DNA of 64,000 bases from the NCBI RefSeq assembly GCF_027257955.1, contig NZ_JANZNQ010000014.1, positions 1-64,000 on the forward strand, written 5' to 3'. This document shows, in pieces, positions 6,900 through 15,852 of this stretch (position 1 is its first letter; the number at the start of each line of letters is the position of its first letter). Below the pieces are notes generated by a model that was not told the origin of the DNA, searched no databases, and saw nothing but the letters and a program-made list of their open reading frames with translations. This DNA comes from Zhongshania aquatica (lineage in GTDB: Bacteria > Pseudomonadota > Gammaproteobacteria > Pseudomonadales > Spongiibacteraceae). Both the position numbers and the translations under genes were made by a program.

Positions 6900-9167
6900 A
6901 TGTCTTTTATAGATAACGACAGAAGACTAATATGCAAGTCGCTTGGTATCATTGTTATGGCCGGTGGTACATCAATTGCTACACCAGTACATGCTGAAGG
7001 TGCTAGAACAATAGAAGAGGTCTTGGTCACTGCACGTAAACGTGAAGAGAGCATACAAGATGTACCAGTGGCAGTAAGTGCTATTGCAGGAGACGATGTT
7101 AAGAATGCATTTACTTTAGACACTACGTCACTAGCTCAGTTTGCGCCTAATGTTGTTATGGATACTGTTGAGGCGGGTACACCAGCGGGTGGCGGTTTCT
7201 CTATCCGTGGTATTAGTTATCAAGATGTTGAGAAGGCGTTTGATCCAACAGTATTAGTTGCTGTAGACGGCGTACCTTTAGCGACTGGTACAGGACAGGT
7301 TTTCGATCTGTTAGATATTGAACGTATAGAAGTTCTGCGTGGGCCACAGGGTACGTTGTTTGGTAAAAACGTCGTTGGCGGTCTGATTAATATCCATCGC
7401 CAGAAGCCGAGAACTGATGAGGTAAGCGGAAAAGTCCGTGCTCGTGCTGGAACTTACGGTAAACAAGACCTTGAGCTTTTATACAACTACGGCGAAGACA
7501 ACTGGGCGGTTAAGTTAACCGGCGCATCACTTAATCAAAGTAAAGGTTATACAAAAAATTCTGTGTCAGGTGATATGGGTAAGAAAGACACTACCCGCGC
7601 CGGTGTGCATTGGTTGTTTGACGCTTCAGAAGCGGTAACTCTGCAAGCGCAATATAACTACACGAATATGGAAGGTATCGCGGCAGCGACAATTGCGACA
7701 TCTACCGACAATGCCGATGTTTTCTGTGGGCTATATCAAGCTAACGGCTTTGAATGTGGCGGCCAGTTTGGCGACACAGTTCGCCCCGTTGGCGAAGGGT
7801 CTGATCGTCGGCGCAGCTACGCAGATTATCGGGGTGGTGTTGGTCTTGAAACCCATCAGGCTATCTGGCAGCTAGATGCTGATCTGAATGACTCATTGAC
7901 GCTAACCTATGTTGGCGGATGGTTGACGTCGGATGACGAGTACAAAGTCGATTTTGATGGCACATCCGCAACGCTATATCACGTCAATCGCTTTGGTGAT
8001 TACAATCAAGTTTCTCACGAAATTCGCATAAGCAGAGATGCTGGTGATAATTTGCTTTGGCAGGCTGGCGTATTCAGCGCTAACTCGGATGCGACTTCTA
8101 ATCAGATATCGCAAGTGTTCAGTACCGCATGGACTCCATTCGAAACTACTGAAACTTCCTCTGAGTCTCACTCTGTGTTTTTCGAGGGCGACTACAGTAT
8201 GTTAGATAGCAAGCTGACGCTAACTGCTGGCACTCGTTATATTACAGAAACAAAACGAATGGATCGCGATGTATTTGATCCCGATACTGGCGTCTTTTCC
8301 GTAGGGCCAAATGCAGGTGGTGAACGTACCGATAACGATTGGATATATCGTCTGGGCGCGCGTTACCAGTTTAACGATGACTTGATGGCCTATGTGACTA
8401 GTGCCACTGGTTTTAGAAGTGGTGGTTTCTCGCCACGAGCATCTACGCAGGCCTCTCTCTCCGAGGGATTCGGTCCCGAAACCTTAACCAACTGGGAAGC
8501 TGGTGTTAAATCTAAGTTGTTCGAGGGTAAGCTCAAATTGAATGCGACTATCTTTCATATGATTTATGAAGATATGCAGACAGAAGTGTCACTTCCCGCG
8601 CCAAATGTAGCAACGGGCAATGAGTTAGCGATTCGCAATATCGGCGAAGCTGAATTTGACGGTGCAGAGTTGGAGTTTGATTTATTGCTAACTGACTGGT
8701 GGCGCTTTTCCGGTAATATCGGACTTCTTGATGCTAAGTATACTGACTTCGTCGCGGACATATACGGCGACGGTATTATAGCTGATGAGTCAGATTTAAA
8801 TCTTCGACGCGCACCAGAAATCACATACTCTGTTCAGAACGTATTGGACTGGTCTGTCAGCGGGGGACTTATGAGCTGGCGCGTGAGCTATTCATGGCGT
8901 GATGATTACGAGTCTACCTTGACCAATCACCCAGGTACGCAAATTGAAGCATTTGGTTTAGTGGATTCTTCATTAACCTTTGAACGTGATGAATGGCGAG
9001 TTTCTTTATTCGGCCGTAACCTCACCGACGAAGAGAGTTATTCTCACGATTACGTAGTTACGCCGAATCGTCCTCAACCTGGGGTTACTAATCCCGGTTC
9101 TTTGTGGAAATTTGCAACAGTGAGATCGCCGCGTGAGTTTGGTGTCGAAGTGGCGTATAGCTTTTAA
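6900..9167 (+). CDS. TonB-dependent outer-membrane receptor
   Basis: A 755-residue outer-membrane transporter. Residues 1-32 form a signal sequence ending PVHA. The TonB box IEEVLVTA is at 38-45, followed by the plug domain with VPVAVSAI, RGI, and the VLRGPQGTLFGKNVVGGLINI signature near 140-165. The rest is beta-barrel, ending in aromatic ...YSF as needed for BAM insertion. This clade usually carries bulky organic substrates rather than iron-siderophores, but that cannot be read from sequence. It follows the reductase gene after 207 bases and ends at a strong terminator. It is the likely substrate importer for catabolic locus 1. Confidence 0.93.
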   Translation: MSFIDNDRRLICKSLGIIVMAGGTSIATPVHAEGARTIEEVLVTARKREESIQDVPVAVSAIAGDDVKNAFTLDTTSLAQFAPNVVMDTVEAGTPAGGGFSIRGISYQDVEKAFDPTVLVAVDGVPLATGTGQVFDLLDIERIEVLRGPQGTLFGKNVVGGLINIHRQKPRTDEVSGKVRARAGTYGKQDLELLYNYGEDNWAVKLTGASLNQSKGYTKNSVSGDMGKKDTTRAGVHWLFDASEAVTLQAQYNYTNMEGIAAATIATSTDNADVFCGLYQANGFECGGQFGDTVRPVGEGSDRRRSYADYRGGVGLETHQAIWQLDADLNDSLTLTYVGGWLTSDDEYKVDFDGTSATLYHVNRFGDYNQVSHEIRISRDAGDNLLWQAGVFSANSDATSNQISQVFSTAWTPFETTETSSESHSVFFEGDYSMLDSKLTLTAGTRYITETKRMDRDVFDPDTGVFSVGPNAGGERTDNDWIYRLGARYQFNDDLMAYVTSATGFRSGGFSPRASTQASLSEGFGPETLTNWEAGVKSKLFEGKLKLNATIFHMIYEDMQTEVSLPAPNVATGNELAIRNIGEAEFDGAELEFDLLLTDWWRFSGNIGLLDAKYTDFVADIYGDGIIADESDLNLRRAPEITYSVQNVLDWSVSGGLMSWRVSYSWRDDYESTLTNHPGTQIEAFGLVDSSLTFERDEWRVSLFGRNLTDEESYSHDYVVTPNRPQPGVTNPGSLWKFATVRSPREFGVEVAYSF

Positions 9168-9217
9168 CTATTACACTTTATAGCATGATGCTCCGGCCCT
9201 CGCGGGATCGGATAAGA

Positions 9218-9270
9218 CACCGCCAATCGTAAATTGCTTTATAGGCATTTATGATTGGCGGTGATTTTTT
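9218..9270 (+). terminator. Rho-independent terminator after the TonB receptor
   Basis: A 16-bp stem pairs CACCGCCAATCGTAAA (9218-9233) with 9248-9263, having one G.T pair, and is followed by six T residues (9265-9270). It closes the receptor transcript. Confidence 0.9.
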
Positions 9271-9825
9271 ATATAAAGTAAGGTCTGCTATGCCAGTTTC
9301 GGTGTGTGGGTAATCTAGGAGCTTGATCGACGTAAAAGCATTTCGTCATAGCTCGACACTCAGGCACCGCTATTTTCAAGTTAGTATTCTATTAGGCAAG
9401 AAACTCTACAACTCTGCTTTATGTCTTTTCAGTGATTAAAATAAGTGTCATTTACGACATGTTATGACCTGTCTACATCTCCAGTTCGTCCTTGTTTGAT
9501 CAAACTTATTTATACAGCTGTATTAACCAGTATGTACATTAATGCTGACTCCGTTGTTCTGACTAAATTTTCAACGGGAGGGTGAAATTCTGCCCGTTGA
9601 ATTGGGTGTCTAGCAAAATCTGGAGAGTCTGGTACATAATGTGTTGTGCCGTAAACCGAGATTTTCTACGGGTAAGTTGTTAATTTGAACAAACAACGTA
9701 TTACGTCGATCTGTTCAATAAGGTTTATAGGCATTTCCGGTTTGATTCGCAAATGCCAGTAAAGTTTTGTGTGAAATTAAGTGCTCATATTTGATTGTTT
9801 GTGGTCTTAGGTACAAGGCGCATCT
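9271..9825. other. 555-base intergenic region with two palindromes, no gene seen
   Basis: No convincing ORF or known RNA is visible. Two dyads stand out: the perfect 12-bp palindrome GTTTGATCAAAC at 9494-9505, and a 9-bp inverted repeat TTCAACGGG (9570-9578) / CCCGTTGAA (9593-9601) with a 14-base spacer. They could be operators or an RNA hairpin upstream of the GST gene. GTTTGATCAAAC is not an Anr/Fnr box because its half sites touch. Confidence 0.4.
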
Positions 9826-10581
9826 ATGGAAAATAATAATAAGGTAAAAATAGTTGGCTCATACTTGTCACCTTACGTTAGAAAGGTGCTTGTTTGTATG
9901 GAGTTAAAGGGGATCGAGTACGAAATCGATCCTATTGTCCCTTTTTATGGTTCAGCTGAGTTTGGTCTGCTTAGTCCGCTACGCAGGATTCCGGTGTTAA
10001 TTGATGGCGATGTGGTCTTATCTGACTCAACCGTTATCGCTGAATATTTAAATGAGAAATATCCCACGCCAAATTTGTTACCCGCGGATATTGCCTCCCG
10101 TGGTCGTGCTCGATGGCTTGAGGAGTACGCTGACTCGCGGCTAGGAGAGGTATTGATTTGGCATTTGTATCATCAGCTAGTAATTCGAAAGTTCGTCTGG
10201 GGGCAGGAGCCAGATCATGTTGTTCTTAATAGGGCTTTAGAGCAAGAAATTCCAGACGCTTTGGATTATCTGGAATCGCAAGTACCTAAGGCTGGTTTTC
10301 TCTTTGACACGATTTCAATTGCGGACATTGCCATAGCTAGCTTTTTTAGGAATGCGATTTTTTCGCGTTATAAAATTGATGAACAGAGATGGCCCAAGGT
10401 CTACCGCTACGTGGCCGATCTGTTGGCTATGGACTGTTTTGTGAAGCTGCAAAAGTTCGAAGCGATTTGCCTGAAAACGCCCATTCTGGAACATCGAAAT
10501 ATGTTGAAGGAAGCAGGGGCACCGGTCTCGGAAGAGACGCTCGGAGGCGATAAACCGCAGCCGGGAATTGTTGCGGTTTGA
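9826..10581 (+). CDS. Glutathione S-transferase family protein
   Basis: A 251-residue GST. The thioredoxin-like N-terminal domain starts KIVGSYLSPYVRKVLVCMELKGIEYE; S15 before PYVRK is in the position that activates glutathione in serine-type GSTs. IPVLIDGD (cis-proline) and DSTVIAEYL (glutathione gamma-Glu site) follow. The helical C-terminal domain covers about residues 85-220, with ISIADIAIASFF. A tail of about 25 residues after 225 is unusual. It lies downstream of the long intergenic region and 88 bases before a small membrane-protein gene. It may conjugate or isomerise a pathway intermediate; the substrate is unknown. Confidence 0.87.
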   Translation: MENNNKVKIVGSYLSPYVRKVLVCMELKGIEYEIDPIVPFYGSAEFGLLSPLRRIPVLIDGDVVLSDSTVIAEYLNEKYPTPNLLPADIASRGRARWLEEYADSRLGEVLIWHLYHQLVIRKFVWGQEPDHVVLNRALEQEIPDALDYLESQVPKAGFLFDTISIADIAIASFFRNAIFSRYKIDEQRWPKVYRYVADLLAMDCFVKLQKFEAICLKTPILEHRNMLKEAGAPVSEETLGGDKPQPGIVAV

Positions 10582-10669
10582 TACGTAAAGGCTTAGCTGA
10601 CCCCGTGTGGAGGTCTTCGCGAAATGGGGAATGCTGCGTTCATAGGCCGGCATATTCGAGGGGAAAGTG

Positions 10670-11179
10670 ATGACATTAGAACGAAGAGTCGCAGAGATCT
10701 TTAAGCTCACCGACGAGCGTTGGATGAGGCACGCAAATCCGATCAGTGTATGGACTCGCTATTCGGTACTACCATTTATAGTCTTGGCGATTTGGAGTCG
10801 AGTTTGGATTGGTGTGTGGTGTGCCATTCCCGTTTTATTGTCTCTTGCGTGGATGTTTTTAAATCCACTATTGTTTAATGCTCCTATCTCGACTAAAAAT
10901 TGGGCGTCTAAAGCGGTGCTGGGTGAAAGGGTGTATTTAAATAGAGATAAGATTCCTCTGCCTGAAGTACATACTATTTATTTGCATGTATTACTTAATT
11001 TTTTGTCGTTTGTTGGTTTAGTGTTGGCTATTTGGGGCGCGATTTATTATTCAATCTTGGCGGCGGTCAGTGGTGTATCGCTCGCTGTCATCGCGAAGAG
11101 CTGGTATTTAGATCGAATGGTATGGCTTTACGAAGATATGAAGGAGTCTGACCAAGGGTATAAAGCGTGGGATTATTAA
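10670..11179 (+). CDS. DUF6653-like integral membrane protein
   Basis: A 169-residue protein with an amphipathic start (TLERRVAEIFKLTDERWMRHANPISVWTR; W and HANP are conserved in the DUF6653 family as I recall it). Two hydrophobic segments follow near 33-68 and a further pair near 103-142. ATG at 10670 is preceded by GAGGGGAAAG; a GTG at 10667 is in the same frame but the ATG has better spacing. It sits between the GST gene and an ABM-domain membrane protein on the same strand, so the three may form one transcript. Function is not known. Confidence 0.6.
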   Translation: MTLERRVAEIFKLTDERWMRHANPISVWTRYSVLPFIVLAIWSRVWIGVWCAIPVLLSLAWMFLNPLLFNAPISTKNWASKAVLGERVYLNRDKIPLPEVHTIYLHVLLNFLSFVGLVLAIWGAIYYSILAAVSGVSLAVIAKSWYLDRMVWLYEDMKESDQGYKAWDY

Positions 11180-11227
11180 TTATCTTGCTTATTAACTGTG
11201 TTTGAGAGAAAGATAGGTACCGTCGTT

Positions 11228-11809
11228 ATGAGTAACTCGTCAAATTCTAGCTCAGACTTTATGCCTGACGGTGGTGCTACGGCCGTTATTACCCATAGGG
11301 TGCAGATTGATAAGCATCCGGAATATGAAAACTGGTTACAGCAAATAGTGCCTGTTTGCCAAGCATCTGCAGGCTATTTGGACTGGCATATCGTTAGGCC
11401 AATTTCTGGCGTCTCAGAAACATACACCGTGATTATTCGCTTTGACACCGAAACCCATTTACGAGAATGGATGGGGTCTTCAGCGCGCGCCGAGCTTATC
11501 GAGAAGGTGCGGCCCGTAGTGGCGGGGGATGAATTTTTTATCAGTAGCGGACTAGATTTTTGGTTTTCGCCGGCGGGTGCGAAAGCGAAGCCACCAATCC
11601 GCTGGAAACAATATTTAGTGACATGGTCGGCAATTTATCCCTTGGTGCTATTCACCCCGTTAGTGGTTTTACCCGTATTGCGGGTGACCGGTCTTCCACC
11701 AAATCGCTACGTCGATATGCTATTTGTGACCGGCACGGTTGTGGCGCTGATGGTGTATATTGTTATGCCGCGTTACACCAATCTTATTAAGCGGTGGTTG
11801 TTTACTTGA
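11228..11809 (+). CDS. ABM-domain protein with two C-terminal membrane helices
   Basis: A protein of about 193 residues from ATG 11228. Residues about 15-120 form an antibiotic-biosynthesis-monooxygenase/dimeric barrel domain (AVITHRVQIDKHPEYENWLQQIVPVC, then VIIRFDTETHLREWMGS). Two hydrophobic helices follow near 130-155 and 162-182. The soluble domain fused to a hairpin of membrane helices suggests a membrane-tethered ABM protein of the COG3224 type. An in-frame GTG at 11198 would add 10 residues. It ends 38 bases before the converging SafE-family gene. It may work with the second ABM protein of the same locus (4688-4999), which is inference. Confidence 0.75.
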   Translation: MSNSSNSSSDFMPDGGATAVITHRVQIDKHPEYENWLQQIVPVCQASAGYLDWHIVRPISGVSETYTVIIRFDTETHLREWMGSSARAELIEKVRPVVAGDEFFISSGLDFWFSPAGAKAKPPIRWKQYLVTWSAIYPLVLFTPLVVLPVLRVTGLPPNRYVDMLFVTGTVVALMVYIVMPRYTNLIKRWLFT

Positions 11810-11846
11810 ACGACAGGGCAGTATTGACAGCGATGCAGTATCGAAT

Positions 11847-12662
11847 TTAGTGCATGCTGTGTTGTGCATGAATATCGCCAGGAGTTGCATGTGCATCGTG
11901 TTGCTGCCCTTGATGTGCATACATGACGTATAGCGGATAAATCGCTAACGCCATTAACAAACCGGCGAATATGAAGCGGGTGAGGGGCTTTTTCAGCGCG
12001 CTGCGCAGCCCGCCACTCAATGTTCCGATGCTGAGTACCGCAGGGGCAGTTCCCAAGCCAAAGCAGGCCATGAGTATGGCAGATTGTATTGCACTGCCGC
12101 TCAGTGCAGACCACGCAAGTGCGCTATAGATCAGACCACAGGGTAAAAATCCCCAGAGGCCGCCCACAGCGATGGCTTTGGCGGGGGAGTCGATGGGGAT
12201 AAAACGCTTGGTTACTGGCTGTAATCGTTGCCATAAACGTCCACCCAACTTTTCTAACATCATTGAAAGACGGCTCCAGCCAGCGACCGATAGCGCCATA
12301 GTCATCAGCATTATGCTGGCGAGTATGCGCAGAGCTTGGCCGATTGGCATCAGTTGTGCTGATGCCAATGACCCCGCTACCGCTACGGAGCCACCGAGTA
12401 TGGCTCCCAACAAGGCATAGCTGGAAATGCGCCCCAATTGAAATAGCAGGCTGTAGTAGATACTTTGCAGGCCTGCCGACGGGGTACTTCTCGCGATCAC
12501 GGCGCTGCCGTTTTGATGTAAGGACGTTTGTGGCGATTGCCGGGGTGCGCGGCTCGATGCACCCAGCAAGCCTGCAATACCGCCGCACATGCCAACGCAA
12601 TGCGGGCTGCCAATAAGGCCCAATAAGAATGCTGCTGAGTAACTAAGCACCTCAGGCATCAT
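11847..12662 (-). CDS. TauE/SafE-family membrane protein of the cco locus
   Basis: A 271-residue polytopic protein of the sulfite exporter TauE/SafE superfamily. The conserved GLIGSPHCVGMCGG stands at about residues 14-28, followed by six or so hydrophobic helices (FLPCGLIYSALAW, ILMACFGLGTAP) and a His-rich end (HQGQQHDAHATPGDIHAQHSMH). This subfamily commonly follows ccoS in cbb3 oxidase loci, and its MCGG and terminal His residues suggest a role linked to copper supply (inference). The start overlaps the end of ccoS by 11 bases, so translation is coupled. It is the last gene of the cco operon. Confidence 0.85.
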   Translation of the reverse strand: MMPEVLSYSAAFLLGLIGSPHCVGMCGGIAGLLGASSRAPRQSPQTSLHQNGSAVIARSTPSAGLQSIYYSLLFQLGRISSYALLGAILGGSVAVAGSLASAQLMPIGQALRILASIMLMTMALSVAGWSRLSMMLEKLGGRLWQRLQPVTKRFIPIDSPAKAIAVGGLWGFLPCGLIYSALAWSALSGSAIQSAILMACFGLGTAPAVLSIGTLSGGLRSALKKPLTRFIFAGLLMALAIYPLYVMYAHQGQQHDAHATPGDIHAQHSMH

Positions 12663-12855
12663 GGTGTGTATCTCGTTTTAGCTTTTTCTTCGGTTTGGGC
12701 TTATTGGGTTGCGTCTCGTCATCAAATAAGATGCGCTGGCCTTCGCGGTCTAAATCTTCGAATTGCTCATTACCCACCGACCACCAAAACAAGAAAATGA
12801 CCAAGCCAAAAAAGACCAAAGCGATAGGTAAGAGAATCACTAAACTACCCACCAT
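12652..12855 (-). CDS. ccoS: cbb3 oxidase maturation protein CcoS
   Basis: A 67-residue protein with one membrane helix (about residues 4-25) followed by WWSVGNEQFEDLDREGQRILFDDE, which is the CcoS signature. CcoS is needed to insert heme and copper cofactors into the catalytic subunit. It overlaps the end of ccoI and the start of the SafE-family gene, fixing its place in the operon. The C-terminal tail is Lys-rich and ends in HHDA. Confidence 0.92.
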   Translation of the reverse strand: MVGSLVILLPIALVFFGLVIFLFWWSVGNEQFEDLDREGQRILFDDETQPNKPKPKKKLKRDTHHDA

Positions 12856-15298
12856 GACCTCCGTTTGTTGCGAGTGTATTCAGCTGCGGAGCATCCGTTT
12901 CATTGATTTCTAAGGTGTCGTCTTTAGCGTCTCTGCCAATGCGCAATGCGTTTAATACCACGACTAATGAACTAAGCGACATACCCAATGCCGCGAGCCA
13001 CGGCGGCACCCAGCCCATTGCGGCTAAGGGCAGTGCCAGCAGATTGTAGAGCAGTGCCCAGCTTAGATTTTGTATCAGAATACGTCGGCTTTGTTTTGCT
13101 TTGTTGAACAGCATGGCGATATTTAGCAGAGAGTTATCGAGAAGAACGACGTCTGCCTGTGTGCGTGTTAATTCACTGGCGCTGGTCATGGCAACAGAGA
13201 TATTTGCACCAGCAATGACCGGCGCATCGTTAATGCCGTCGCCGACCATCATCACGATGGCACCTTCGGTTTGCAGTTGCCTTACTTGACGTAGTTTTTG
13301 TTCTGCACTGCAGCCGGCAAGATATTTATCGATACCCAACATACCGGCAATTTCTGCAACTTGTCCGGAATTGTCGCCACTTAGAATTTCAAGGTGTAAA
13401 CCGCGGCGCTTTAAGTTTTTTACTAGCGCGACGGCATCGCGACGAATTTCATCGGCGAGTTGGAAGTGGGCCAACACGCCATTGTCGTCGGCAAGGTAGA
13501 CATTGAGATGGGCGCTATTGTGATGCGCCTCTATACTGAAAAATGCAGCACTGCCAATGCGGTAGTGTTTTCCGTTTATGCTGCCGCAAATTCCGGCACC
13601 ACTGACCACTTCACCATTTTCCAGCTGTAAATCTGGGTGCGCGCCGGTGTCTTCGCGTTTAAATGCGTGGGCGATGGGGTGTTGAGAAAGCTGTTCCAAT
13701 GTCGCGGCGATACGTCGCGCGGTCTCTGCGTTCATGTTGGAAAATACCCGACAGGACAGTATGTGCGGGTGCCCTTCGGTGAGCGTGCCAGTTTTATCAA
13801 AGACCACGTGGGTGACGTTGCGCAGTTGTTCTAGTACTCGCCCATTGCTTATTAGCACGCCTTGTTTCCCCAAGGCTTTGATCGCAGCGGTGTAGCTTGC
13901 CGGGGTTGCCAATGACAGGGCGCAGGGGCAGCTAACCACGAGCACTGACAGGGCGATAATAAAAGGCGAACCGCCCTCATGACCGTACCAGTACGCAAAG
14001 CTAAGACCACTGATGGCCATGACTAGTATCACAAAGTGGCTGGACAGTTGATCGGCAAGTTGTGCCACCGCTGGCTTGGTAGATTGCGCTTGTTCCAGCA
14101 GTTGGGCGATTTTTGCCCACGCTGTTTTATTGGTGACGGCGGTCACTTCAACATCGATATTGCCGTCAATATTGCCACTGCCTGCCATTACGCTGTCGCC
14201 AATTCCGCAGCGTGTGGGGAGAAACTCGCCGCTAAATGCACTATTTTCAAGGCTGCTTTGGCCGCGACGAATAACTCCGTCAACGGGAAGTGTCTCACCC
14301 GCGTGTACGCTGATTAGGTCTCCTACTGAAAGCGCTTTTACGGGTAGCCATTCAAATTTGCTGTCGCCTAGTTTACTTATCTTACGCGCGGTCATGGGGA
14401 GCGATGTGCCGCGATGCTGATGTTGGGCAACCCGCAGTTGTAAGTAACGACTCAGCAATAGGAAAAAGGTAAACATGCTGATGGTGTCGTAATAAACGTG
14501 CTCACCTTGGCGAATCGTGGCTACCACACTGGCGAGATAGGCGGCGGTTAATGCGATAGCGACGGGTACATCCATGCCAGGGTGGCCACGGCGCACAGAG
14601 CGCCATGCGTTTTTGAAGAAGGGCTGTGCCGAGTACAGTAACACCGGGGTGGTAATGAGTAGGCTAAACAATCTGAGTAGCGTGCGGGTGCTGTCGTCGA
14701 TGCCCTGAAAATCGCCGGCGTAAAGACCTATCGCCACCATGCCCACTTGCATCATCCCAATACCTGCGATACCTAAACGTCGCAGTAGGCCATCCATTTC
14801 TTCTTGCAGTTGTATGTCGCGGTTAGCCGCCGACCACGGCAACGCTGAGTAGCCGAGTGCATTGAAGGCGCTAAAAATCGCACTGACATTTAATTTTTCT
14901 GGATTCCATTTTACGGTCGCGACCGCATTTTGTAGATGAACACTTATGGACTCGACACCGTCGATGCCCTGTAGATGGTGTTCTATAAGCCATGCGCAGG
15001 CGGCGCAGCGTAAGCCAGCCACACTGAAGCGACTGACCCAAAACTCGCCTTCTTTTTTGGAAAATTCTTCGATGAGTTCGCTATTATCAAAACGGCAATA
15101 ATCGTCGTCGCCATCGCTGGGGGAGATTGCTGTTGTTGAACGCAGTCGATAATAGTCGTCTAGCCCTGAATTAAGTATGCACTCGGCGACCGCTTGACAG
15201 CCACGGCAGCATAGATTTTTAGGTGCGCCGTCGACAAGCACTGCGAAGCTGGCACCGGGGGGAATAATTTCTCCGCAGTGGTAACACGCCTCGCTCAT
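12845..15298 (-). CDS. ccoI: Copper-transporting P-type ATPase of the cbb3 locus (CcoI/FixI)
   Basis: An 817-residue heavy-metal P1B ATPase that supplies copper for cbb3 oxidase assembly. Residues 1-45 carry an extra Cys-rich metal-binding part (C5-x2-C8, C30, C31, C34), followed by a heavy-metal-associated domain with CAAC at 98-101. The membrane metal site SCPCALS, the phosphorylated Asp in FDKTGTLTEG, and the hinge GDGINDAP are all present in order. The length is normal for CcoI with the N-terminal Cys-rich domain. Its ATG overlaps the stop of ccoH and its end overlaps ccoS, so the whole maturation block is translationally coupled. Confidence 0.95.
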   Translation of the reverse strand: MSEACYHCGEIIPPGASFAVLVDGAPKNLCCRGCQAVAECILNSGLDDYYRLRSTTAISPSDGDDDYCRFDNSELIEEFSKKEGEFWVSRFSVAGLRCAACAWLIEHHLQGIDGVESISVHLQNAVATVKWNPEKLNVSAIFSAFNALGYSALPWSAANRDIQLQEEMDGLLRRLGIAGIGMMQVGMVAIGLYAGDFQGIDDSTRTLLRLFSLLITTPVLLYSAQPFFKNAWRSVRRGHPGMDVPVAIALTAAYLASVVATIRQGEHVYYDTISMFTFFLLLSRYLQLRVAQHQHRGTSLPMTARKISKLGDSKFEWLPVKALSVGDLISVHAGETLPVDGVIRRGQSSLENSAFSGEFLPTRCGIGDSVMAGSGNIDGNIDVEVTAVTNKTAWAKIAQLLEQAQSTKPAVAQLADQLSSHFVILVMAISGLSFAYWYGHEGGSPFIIALSVLVVSCPCALSLATPASYTAAIKALGKQGVLISNGRVLEQLRNVTHVVFDKTGTLTEGHPHILSCRVFSNMNAETARRIAATLEQLSQHPIAHAFKREDTGAHPDLQLENGEVVSGAGICGSINGKHYRIGSAAFFSIEAHHNSAHLNVYLADDNGVLAHFQLADEIRRDAVALVKNLKRRGLHLEILSGDNSGQVAEIAGMLGIDKYLAGCSAEQKLRQVRQLQTEGAIVMMVGDGINDAPVIAGANISVAMTSASELTRTQADVVLLDNSLLNIAMLFNKAKQSRRILIQNLSWALLYNLLALPLAAMGWVPPWLAALGMSLSSLVVVLNALRIGRDAKDDTLEINETDAPQLNTLATNGGHGG

Positions 15299-15828
15299 AG
15301 CGTCTCCGTGTGTCCGTCTTGATCATCCATAATAAATTGCTGGCTGAGTTCGGTGTCGAATTCTGATTTTAAACGCCAGCCGCTTTCCTTGTCGTTGTCG
15401 AATGATTCTAAATCTAGATACCAGCGTCCTGCGACGTTATCGCTGACCTGCCCGGTGTAATGATTCGCGCCATTGTTGAGTAGCACAGTTTGAAAATCCC
15501 GGTCTTCATCGGTGGGATGCTGCCAATTTAAAACGAGGTGCTTGTAAGTGGGTAGGTCGGTGCCGCTAAGAGTGACATCGATATATCCCTTCGCGAGTTT
15601 ACCGGTGGCAGCTAGTTGCATTTGCTGTGCGATGTCATCTTGCTCAAGATAGCGATTTATCGCCAAACCGTCTTTGTAGTAGTCGTCGCGTACCAAATTG
15701 TCGCCGTGGGTAATGGCAATTACCAAAGTGTAGACGCTGGCTATCACCACTGAGCCCGGCAGCAGAATCAGAAACCATGGCCAAAATTGCCGATACCACT
15801 TTTCGGTAGTGATGGGGCTGTTTGGCAT
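15295..15828 (-). CDS. ccoH: FixH/CcoH-family assembly protein
   Basis: About 177 residues with one N-terminal membrane helix (PWFLILLPGSVVIASVYTLV, about residues 16-36) and a periplasmic beta-rich domain, as in FixH/CcoH. LVRDDYYKDGLAINR after the helix is the family motif. I chose ATG 15828 because GGAG lies 6 bases upstream; an ATG at 15846 in frame would add six residues. CcoH stabilises the oxidase during assembly. The stop overlaps the ccoI ATG, and the gene follows ccoG closely. Confidence 0.9.
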   Translation of the reverse strand: MPNSPITTEKWYRQFWPWFLILLPGSVVIASVYTLVIAITHGDNLVRDDYYKDGLAINRYLEQDDIAQQMQLAATGKLAKGYIDVTLSGTDLPTYKHLVLNWQHPTDEDRDFQTVLLNNGANHYTGQVSDNVAGRWYLDLESFDNDKESGWRLKSEFDTELSQQFIMDDQDGHTETL

Positions 15829-15852
15829 ACGGTGCTCCGTGGTCATTTGGGT

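Noticed and set aside
9322-9335. TTGATCGACGTAAA as an Anr/Fnr box
   Set aside because: The right half (GTAAA) matches poorly, and no gene start lies at a suitable distance.
9494-9505. GTTTGATCAAAC as an Anr/Fnr box
   Set aside because: The TTGAT and ATCAA parts overlap instead of being four bases apart.
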